Shown here piece by piece: positions 14,360 through 19,494 of a DNA stretch of 23,647 nt; within the stretch, counting starts at the first letter, position 1, and every line of letters starts with the position of its first letter. Source of the DNA: Candidatus Peregrinibacteria bacterium (GTDB lineage: Bacteria > Patescibacteriota > Gracilibacteria > UM-FILTER-43-11). A model generated the notes under the pieces. The model did not search any database. It was given only the letters and a program-made list of their open reading frames with translations, and was not told the DNA's origin. The position numbers were made by a program, and so were the translations under genes. The stretch is taken from positions 1-23,647 of the forward strand of contig JAUXDO010000004.1 in assembly GCA_030618315.1 (NCBI GenBank), in the 5' to 3' direction.

Positions 14360-15694
14360 TTAGGAAATCTCTTTCATTATCTTCTTTGCACTAACTTTTC
14401 CAATACCTTCTATTGCTTCAATCTCATTTTGATCCATACCTTCTAAATCTTCAAGATTTCTGTGTCCTGCGAGCTCTAATTTATTAGTAACAGCTTTTGT
14501 TAGAGAGCCCCAGTCACCACTGTCATCTTTTAATGATTTCTCAGCTGCTTCAAGTTCTTTGTCAGCACTTGCTGATTCAAGATCTTTATCTTCAATTCTA
14601 TGAGTAGATTTTATCATTTCGCTTACCTTCTCTTTAAATGCAGGTAATTGCTCAATATTATATAAATCAAGCTCGTAACCTGTTAAATCGGATGCCAAAC
14701 GTACATTCTGACCTCTTTTACCAATAGCCATTGGACGCTCTTCTTCCTCCACAAACACAGCAGCTCTTTTTCGAACCTTTTCATCATCACCGGCGTTAAC
14801 AATAATAACTTCGGCGATTTTAGCTGGCTGAAGTGATGTAGCGATAAATTCTTTTGGATCCTTGGTCCATTCAATAATATCAACACGCTCACCATTTAGT
14901 TCATTCATAACGCTTTGGATACGAACACCTTTTTGACCGATACAAGCTCCAACAGGGTCGATCTTTTCATCTTCAGCAGATACTGCAACCTTACTGCGGG
15001 TTCCGGCATCACGGGCGATTGATTTAACTTCAACTTCACCTTCCGCAATTTCAGGGATTTCCATTTCAAGTAATCTGACAACAAGATTAGGATGAGTACG
15101 TGAAATAGAAAGCTGAGGACCTTTGTTGGTATGAATTACCTTATCCAGATAAACTTTCATACGTTTACCGTTGTAATACTTTTCATCAGGAATTTGGTCT
15201 TTTGGCCCAAGCGCTACATTATGTTTTTCAACCTGAATATGAACGCTTCCGCCTTCAATTCTCATAACCTGAGCAGACATAATTTCATTTTCACGGTTTT
15301 TAAACATTTCATATGTTGCATCACGTTCTGCCTCCTGTAAACGCTGAAGAATAACCTGTTTTGCAGATTGAGCGGCTATACGACCATATTCAAGAGGTGT
15401 TACATCGATTTTAATAATGTCACCTACTTCGACATCCTTTTTCATTTTCTGAGCTTCAGCAAGGGAAATCTCAATATTAGGATTCTCTACATCCTCAACA
15501 ACCTCTTGCACAAGAAGAACTGTTGCAATATCAGAATCCTCGGCAAGAATTATTTCAACCTCCTGCTCTTTATTACCGAAATCTTTACGGTAAGCAGTAG
15601 CAAGAGCTGCTTTTATAGTTTCCATAACACGTTCGTATGGAATGTTTTTTTCATCACAAATTTGGTGGATGGCAGCAAAAAATTGTGGTTTCAT
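14360..15694 (-). CDS. nusA: Transcription termination/antitermination factor NusA
   Basis: Binds RNA polymerase and nascent RNA and controls pausing, termination and antitermination. 444 residues: N-terminal RNA polymerase-binding domain (about 1-130), S1 domain (about 135-205, R-I-E-G-G-S-V-H-I), KH1 with D-P-V-G-A-C-I-G-Q-K-G-V-R-I (about 245-260), KH2 with A-I-G-K-R-G-Q-N-V-R-L-A. The C-terminal helix-hairpin-helix region (about 400-444, G-M-D-Q-N-E-I-E-A-I-E-G-I-G-K-V-S-A-K-K-I) resembles one acidic repeat. No SD precedes the ATG; a heptamer array does. The usual neighbours rimP and infB are not here. Confidence 0.96.
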   Translation of the reverse strand: MKPQFFAAIHQICDEKNIPYERVMETIKAALATAYRKDFGNKEQEVEIILAEDSDIATVLLVQEVVEDVENPNIEISLAEAQKMKKDVEVGDIIKIDVTPLEYGRIAAQSAKQVILQRLQEAERDATYEMFKNRENEIMSAQVMRIEGGSVHIQVEKHNVALGPKDQIPDEKYYNGKRMKVYLDKVIHTNKGPQLSISRTHPNLVVRLLEMEIPEIAEGEVEVKSIARDAGTRSKVAVSAEDEKIDPVGACIGQKGVRIQSVMNELNGERVDIIEWTKDPKEFIATSLQPAKIAEVIIVNAGDDEKVRKRAAVFVEEEERPMAIGKRGQNVRLASDLTGYELDLYNIEQLPAFKEKVSEMIKSTHRIEDKDLESASADKELEAAEKSLKDDSGDWGSLTKAVTNKLELAGHRNLEDLEGMDQNEIEAIEGIGKVSAKKIMKEIS

Positions 15695-15699
15695 AAAGT

Positions 15700-15768
15700 A
15701 TTGTTTTAAGTTGTAAGTTGAACGTTGTAAGTAGATTAAATCTTAAATCTTACAACATTAATCTTAAT
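15700..15768. repeat. Heptamer array upstream of nusA
   Basis: AAGTTGT, AAGTTGA, ACGTTGT words are followed by the opposed AAATCTT, AAATCTT, ACAACAT, TAATCTT words. They belong to the same word set as the arrays at 6886-6990 and 8101-8183. The array would be transcribed as part of the nusA leader if the promoter lies upstream. Confidence 0.8.
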
Positions 15769-15801
15769 AAAAAAGACAGACCCTAGTATTTAGGCTCTGT
15801 T
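15768..15801 (-). terminator. Probable intrinsic terminator downstream of recX
   Basis: Read on the minus strand, ACAGAGCC and GGGTCTGT form an 8-bp stem with one mismatch around a 9-nt loop, followed by CTTTTTT. It lies about 110 bp after the recX stop and before nusA. Confidence 0.55.
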
Positions 15802-15853
15802 TCATTTACATTATATCAAATTAGAGATTATTTGCAAGGAAAATGTCGAATTA

Positions 15854-15928
15854 AATAGCGGTTAGTAGTTAGCGGTTAGCGAATAGCCTTTTAAGCTAAC
15901 CGCTACACGCTAGTCGCTAACCGCTATT
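15854..15928. repeat. 75-bp heptamer-built palindromic element, copy 2 (inverted)
   Basis: It is the reverse complement of the element at 84-158 with 3 mismatches in 75. It overlaps the 3' end of recX, whose last codons and TAG stop lie within it. Confidence 0.92.
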
Positions 15929-16362
15929 CTATAAATAACCGAATCTCTAAACCCCCTGTTTCTCAAAAAATTAATCAGTTTCATCTTTCTTTTTCGTGGG
16001 TCAGTTTCATTTAGTGTCCGCTCTTTTGTTTCGAGAGCTTTTTTTAAACTGTCCTCTTCACTCCAATTTTCATTTACCAGCATTTGGTCAACAAGGTCTT
16101 TATCAAGCCCTTTTTTGCGAGTTTCAATCATTATTTTCATTCTTCCAATCGGTTTTTGAATCAGGTGATGAACGAATTCTTCGGTAAAACGCCTGTCGCT
16201 AAGAAGCTGAACACGTTCCATTTCACGAATCACTTTTAAAATATCTCCTTCATCGTCAGGAAATTTTCTCAGTAGTTTCTGTCGCATTTCGAATTTACTG
16301 TTTATTCTTATCTGAATAATTTTTAATGCAGATTCCCAAATTTTGTCATAAGTTGATTTCAC
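15910..16362 (-). CDS. recX: Regulatory protein RecX
   Basis: Binds RecA filaments and limits RecA activity. 150 residues, short all-helical three-tandem-helix protein with R-x-x-S-x-x-E-(L/M)-R-x-K-L family features (here I-N-S-K-F-E-M-R-Q-K-L-L-R-K-F), then L-L-S-D-R-R-F-T-E-E-F-V and a C-terminal F-L-R-N-R-G-F. The last residues, I-A-V-S-D plus the stop, are encoded by the 75-bp repeat. The start is a GTG at 16362 with no SD. recA is not in the window. Confidence 0.85.
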   Translation of the reverse strand: MKSTYDKIWESALKIIQIRINSKFEMRQKLLRKFPDDEGDILKVIREMERVQLLSDRRFTEEFVHHLIQKPIGRMKIMIETRKKGLDKDLVDQMLVNENWSEEDSLKKALETKERTLNETDPRKRKMKLINFLRNRGFRDSVIYRIAVSD

Positions 16363-16380
16363 GGAAATATAATATCATAA

Positions 16381-16420
16381 CATTTGATATTGGAAATTTG
16401 AAACTTGAAATTGAAAAATC
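16381..16420. repeat. Heptamer words between recX and the CAP-domain gene
   Basis: TATTGGA, AATTTGA, AACTTGA, AATTGAA in 7-nt register. It is a short, single-armed example of the intergenic heptamer arrays, directly before the CAP gene terminator. Confidence 0.6.
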
Positions 16421-16422
16421 AT

Positions 16423-16452
16423 ATAAAAGAAGAGCCCCGCTAAGCGGGGCTC
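16423..16452 (-). terminator. Intrinsic terminator of the first CAP-domain lipoprotein gene
   Basis: GAGCCCCGC and GCGGGGCTC form a perfect 9-bp stem with a TTA loop, followed on the minus strand by TTCTTTTAT. It is preceded by CTTACTAGTC, a stretch also found before the terminator of the neighbouring paralogue. Confidence 0.93.
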
Positions 16453-16469
16453 GACTAGTAAGCTAATAG

Positions 16470-17633
16470 TTATTCGCCATCTGCATCAGCCAGAAGCTGA
16501 ACACAGATATACTTATCCTTTCTCTTCTTCAACGGCGTGTAAACACACGCAAGCCCCATTTTTTTGAAATCTCCATTCAGCATGTTGTCTTTTTCTTCGG
16601 GGGAATCATCCCACTCAGTAAAAAGATTTTCAGCATTTGGAATCAGGAGCCTGGAAAGATTCGCAACGCTAGAGCGGCAATTGTAGCTCTCATCTGCGAT
16701 CTTATCGCTAAAGCTGCTTTCGCCATGCTCACGTTTGAGATCCGGAAGCTGGTTGTCATGATGGTATTTTGCCCACTCAAGCGCGGCAGCATTAAGTTGC
16801 TCGTCGTACTTAATGGGCTTTAAACCATTTTCATATCTAAGTGCATTTACCTTCCTTAGGAAAGTGCCCTTGTCAACGTAGGCTTCTTGTCCGGGTCTCG
16901 GGTCAATCGTATCGAAGATGCTTTGCAGTTCAGTCAGAAAAGTTTTTTTGTAACGTTCCTGACGTTCACCTGAAGCATTCAGTTTGAGGAAGACAGGGAA
17001 AAAGCGTTTAATTATTGTCCTAATATCCCACTTGGCAGTCTTAACCTTCGCACTAGCTTTTTTATAGCTCATGTCCTGCGTGTCAGTTAAGATTGCGTAG
17101 ACTCTTTCCAGGGCAAGTAATTTTAGCTTGAAATCGGAATAGTAGAGGAAGATATCAACCAATTCCTGAAAATCCTCCATCTGAACAACTTCTTTGGCAC
17201 TGAATGATTTCTCTTCAAAAGCATTCGCTAGTGCGAGATCATCAGTTGAGGAAATCTTATTCACTTTTCTGAGCTTCTTATTGAGAGTTCTAAGAAGCTT
17301 ACCATGAAGCTCTTCTTGTTCTTCGCCTTTTGGTTTAGCGTTTTTAGCAAAAACGCGAGCTTTTTTCAGCATTTCCGTGTTTTTGCACACTTTAGCAACC
17401 TCGAGTCGAGTCCCAAAGTCTGGGTGGTAATAAAGAGTGGCCTTAAGCACATCTCCGTTTCTACATCTTCTGACAGCCTTTCTACTGGTATTCTCATACT
17501 GGGATGTAATACCAGGACAAAGAGTAAGAGTGTTTACTTTTTCAACACGTTCAAGGTCCTTCTTCGAATTTATTGATGAGCACGAACACATCAAAAGGAC
17601 AAACAATGCCCAAATAATCATCAATTTTTTCAT
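16470..17633 (-). CDS. Secreted lipoprotein with C-x17-C module and C-terminal CAP/SCP domain
   Basis: 387 residues. The N-terminal signal ends M-C-S-C-S-S, probably a lipoprotein signal (Cys16 or Cys18). A C-x17-C module (C39/C57: C-P-G-I ... R-K-A-V-R-R-C) is followed by a HEAT-like helical stretch and then a second, degenerate copy without cysteines (about 145-215). The last 135 residues are a CAP (SCP/PR-1) domain: V-N-A-L-R-Y-E-N-G-L, A-A-x-E-W-A-K-Y-H, R-E-H-G, N-A-E-N-L, W-D-D-S-P, N-M-L-N-G-D-F-K-K-M-G-L. CAP domains are extracellular; their roles in bacteria are mostly unknown. Strong SD (GAGGGAGGC), consensus promoter and own terminator. It is paralogous to the next gene upstream, and its GC-rich third positions differ from the neighbours. 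Confidence 0.8.
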   Translation of the reverse strand: MKKLMIIWALFVLLMCSCSSINSKKDLERVEKVNTLTLCPGITSQYENTSRKAVRRCRNGDVLKATLYYHPDFGTRLEVAKVCKNTEMLKKARVFAKNAKPKGEEQEELHGKLLRTLNKKLRKVNKISSTDDLALANAFEEKSFSAKEVVQMEDFQELVDIFLYYSDFKLKLLALERVYAILTDTQDMSYKKASAKVKTAKWDIRTIIKRFFPVFLKLNASGERQERYKKTFLTELQSIFDTIDPRPGQEAYVDKGTFLRKVNALRYENGLKPIKYDEQLNAAALEWAKYHHDNQLPDLKREHGESSFSDKIADESYNCRSSVANLSRLLIPNAENLFTEWDDSPEEKDNMLNGDFKKMGLACVYTPLKKRKDKYICVQLLADADGE

Positions 17634-17666
17634 TATCTGCCTCCCTCTGAGGTGTTGACGGATTGT

Positions 17667-17678
17667 TGTTAAAGAACA
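17667..17678 (-). promoter_or_regulatory. boxA-like motif in the CAP gene leader
   Basis: On the minus strand TGTTCTTTAACA, one mismatch from the E. coli rRNA boxA TGCTCTTTAACA. It lies between promoter and SD, as does the similar motif in the paralogue. Confidence 0.45.
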
Positions 17679-17703
17679 AAGCTAGTAGCTTACTAGGCTA
17701 ATC

Positions 17704-17731
17704 ATTATATATTAAAATGAGGATTTGTCAA
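17704..17731 (-). promoter_or_regulatory. Consensus promoter of the first CAP-domain gene
   Basis: On the minus strand TTGACA (17731-17726), 16-bp spacer starting AAT, TATAAT (17709-17704). Both hexamers are perfect. Predicted leader is about 65 nt and includes CCTAGTAAG, which the paralogue also has. Confidence 0.88.
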
Positions 17732-17744
17732 GCTATATACCATG

Positions 17745-17786
17745 AATTCAAAATTACAAAATTGAATATTGAAATTAGAAAATTGT
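17745..17786. repeat. Heptamer words between the two CAP-domain genes
   Basis: ATTCAAA, ATTACAA, AATTGAA, TATTGAA, ATTAGAA in 7-nt register between the promoter of one cassette and the terminator of the other. Confidence 0.65.
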
Positions 17787-17787
17787 G

Positions 17788-17824
17788 TAAGAAGAAGAGC
17801 CCCCCGGTGTACACCGGGGGGCTC
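17788..17824 (-). terminator. Intrinsic terminator of the second CAP-domain gene
   Basis: Positions 17797-17824 are a perfect 28-bp palindrome starting GAGCCCCCCGG, followed on the minus strand by TTCTTCTT. Same flanking CTTACTAGTC as the terminator at 16423-16452. Confidence 0.88.
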
Positions 17825-17843
17825 GACTAGTAAGTTATAAAAA

Positions 17844-18977
17844 TTACTTATAATCTCCGTCAGTAAATAGCTGAACACAGACATAATCGGCCAACCCAAA
17901 ATCAGCTGGAAGAGGGGCGTAAATACAGGATAGTCCCATTTCTCGATGTTCAGGATCTATCATATTTTCCATATGATCCTGTGATTCCCGCCAATCTACA
18001 AATATACCTCTGGCATTTGGAATAATAGGCCTGTCCAAATTTTCTCCGGATTCATTAGGAAAATATCCTTCGGCCTCAATTCGCAGGCTGTGTGCCTTTC
18101 TATCATTGATTACTGGACCATGGTCAAGATTTTTTAATTTTTTCTTGAAATGGTGTTCTGCCCACTTGCGTGCAGCGGCATCCAATCGACTGTCATACTT
18201 TACAATCGGCTGAACATTATGCTTGGCTCGGAAGGCATTGACGTAGCGCATATGCGCTTCTTTATCAATATATACCTCTTCACCAGGCTTCGGATTAATC
18301 TGTTTCTCCATCTTATGAAGTTCAGCCAGAAGCTTCTTCTTGTAAGACCTCTGCTCATCAGAATCCGCCGACATAGCTTTGATCTTAGGAATCGATTTTG
18401 AAACGATTTTCTTGAACTTGTTCAGGCCTTCGATTTTGGCATTAAGTTCAGATGTAACATATGAGGATGAATGAGGCATGTAGCTCAGAAGTTCGTAGGC
18501 TCGTTTCACAGCGTATAACTTCGTTACAAAGCTCGGATGTTTATGAAATAACTCTGCGAGTTCGCCGACACTTTCCATCTTGGTAATAGACTGGATGGAA
18601 ACAGGTTTCTCCGGCTTCTTCTTAATCTTGGAACGGATTAACTTAAGAAGATGGTTATCACGGATTTTCACCTGATTCTTATCAGATATTTTTTCCGACT
18701 TGGCCAGCCTGTAGGCCTTTTTGAGAATTTCTTTGTCAGAGATTTTTTTAGCCGCGTAATAGCGACTTCCGAAATCTTCGTGATAATAAAGAACCGCCTC
18801 GAGGACGCCTTTATTATCACATTTCTTGACGGCCTTTCTGGCAGTCTTGTTATTGGAGGAGTCGATTCCAGGGCAGAACGAATTTGCCTTTTTGACCTTG
18901 TTCATGTCAGCATTTGCGGACGCGAAACAAGGCAGGACAAAAAGAACTGCAGTCAAAAGAACTGAGATTTTCCACAT
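17844..18977 (-). CDS. Secreted protein with C-x17-C module and C-terminal CAP/SCP domain
   Basis: 377 residues, paralogue of the gene at 16470-17633. The signal peptide (about 1-23) ends A-S-A-N-A and fits signal peptidase I, so this copy is probably released or retained by other means, unlike its lipoprotein partner. The module has C35/C53 (C-P-G-I-D ... R-K-A-V-K-K-C) and Y-Y-H-E-D-F-G-S-R. A degenerate second copy follows (about 145-205), then the CAP domain (about 245-377) with F-R-A-K-H-N, A-A-R-K-W-A-E-H-H, L-D-H-G-P, S-G-E-N-L, W-R-E-S-Q-D-H, N-M-I-D-P-E-H-R-E-M-G-L-S-C. Two late cysteines (C-I-Y-A-P, Y-V-C-V-Q) are shared with the paralogue and may pair. Strong SD (AGGAGGC), perfect promoter, own terminator. 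The biological role is unknown. Confidence 0.8.
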   Translation of the reverse strand: MWKISVLLTAVLFVLPCFASANADMNKVKKANSFCPGIDSSNNKTARKAVKKCDNKGVLEAVLYYHEDFGSRYYAAKKISDKEILKKAYRLAKSEKISDKNQVKIRDNHLLKLIRSKIKKKPEKPVSIQSITKMESVGELAELFHKHPSFVTKLYAVKRAYELLSYMPHSSSYVTSELNAKIEGLNKFKKIVSKSIPKIKAMSADSDEQRSYKKKLLAELHKMEKQINPKPGEEVYIDKEAHMRYVNAFRAKHNVQPIVKYDSRLDAAARKWAEHHFKKKLKNLDHGPVINDRKAHSLRIEAEGYFPNESGENLDRPIIPNARGIFVDWRESQDHMENMIDPEHREMGLSCIYAPLPADFGLADYVCVQLFTDGDYK

Positions 18978-19008
18978 ATCTAGCCTCCTATAGGAGTTGG
19001 TTTGTTGA

Positions 19009-19020
19009 TATTAAAGAGCA
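19009..19020 (-). promoter_or_regulatory. boxA-like motif in the second CAP gene leader
   Basis: On the minus strand TGCTCTTTAATA, one mismatch from boxA TGCTCTTTAACA, about 20 nt after the predicted transcription start. Confidence 0.45.
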
Positions 19021-19044
19021 ATTGTGTTACTTACTAGGCCGAGT

Positions 19045-19072
19045 ATTATACATGAAACAGTCAATTTGTCAA
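19045..19072 (-). promoter_or_regulatory. Consensus promoter of the second CAP-domain gene
   Basis: On the minus strand TTGACA (19072-19067), 16-bp spacer starting AAT, TATAAT (19050-19045). Leader of about 60 nt carrying CCTAGTAAG and the boxA-like motif. Confidence 0.88.
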
Positions 19073-19158
19073 GTTGTTAGTCCTGAAAATAATCCCGCCC
19101 AACAATCCTTGTGGGGGATTGATTTACGATTTAAGATTTACCTATTTTATTGTCTGAA

Positions 19159-19376
19159 CCGCTGATTTACGCTGATTATGCTGATTTCGCTGACACTGAT
19201 TATTATGATTTCACTGAATTTCACTGATTACTGATTCGTAGGGACGCATTGCAATGCGTCCCTACGTTGGTGAATAATTAAATTGTTATTGCCAAATAAC
19301 AAATCAACGCAATCATTCGCCGTGGCGAATCAACACAATCAGGGAAATCAATGTCAGTGAAATCATTTAAATCCGT
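19159..19376. repeat. Nested inverted repeat with CTGATT words
   Basis: The left arm repeats CTGATT-type words about every 9 nt (GCTGATTAT, GCTGATTTC, GCTGACACT). The right arm repeats the complementary AATCA words (AATCAACGC, AATCATTCG, AATCAACAC, AATCAGGGA). Between them lie a perfect 30-bp palindrome (19237-19266) and two small hairpins (around 19282-19302 and a perfect ATTCGCC-GT-GGCGAAT at 19315-19330). With the promoter at 19045-19072 this accounts for most of the gap 18978-19494; I see no gene there. Confidence 0.85.
19237..19266. repeat. Perfect 30-bp palindrome
   Basis: CGTAGGGACGCATTG is followed directly by its reverse complement. It shares TA(T/G)GG(G)ACGC...GCGTCC with the palindrome at 4764-4791. 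From memory, close variants are common between genes in cyanobacteria and other phyla. Confidence 0.9.
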
Positions 19377-19494
19377 AATGTGTTATTGTTTGTAGCTTTG
19401 CTCGTGCGTATTGTGCTATTAAGGGGTATATGGTTCAGACAATATGATGGCATGAAAAGATGATTGTAATTTGGATTTTTGTTACAATGTCCTC

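Noticed and set aside
19471..19494. Longer DUF4012 protein start at TTG 19471
   Set aside because: The ATG at 19495 gives the usual basic N-terminus; the added codons are hydrophobic and have no support.
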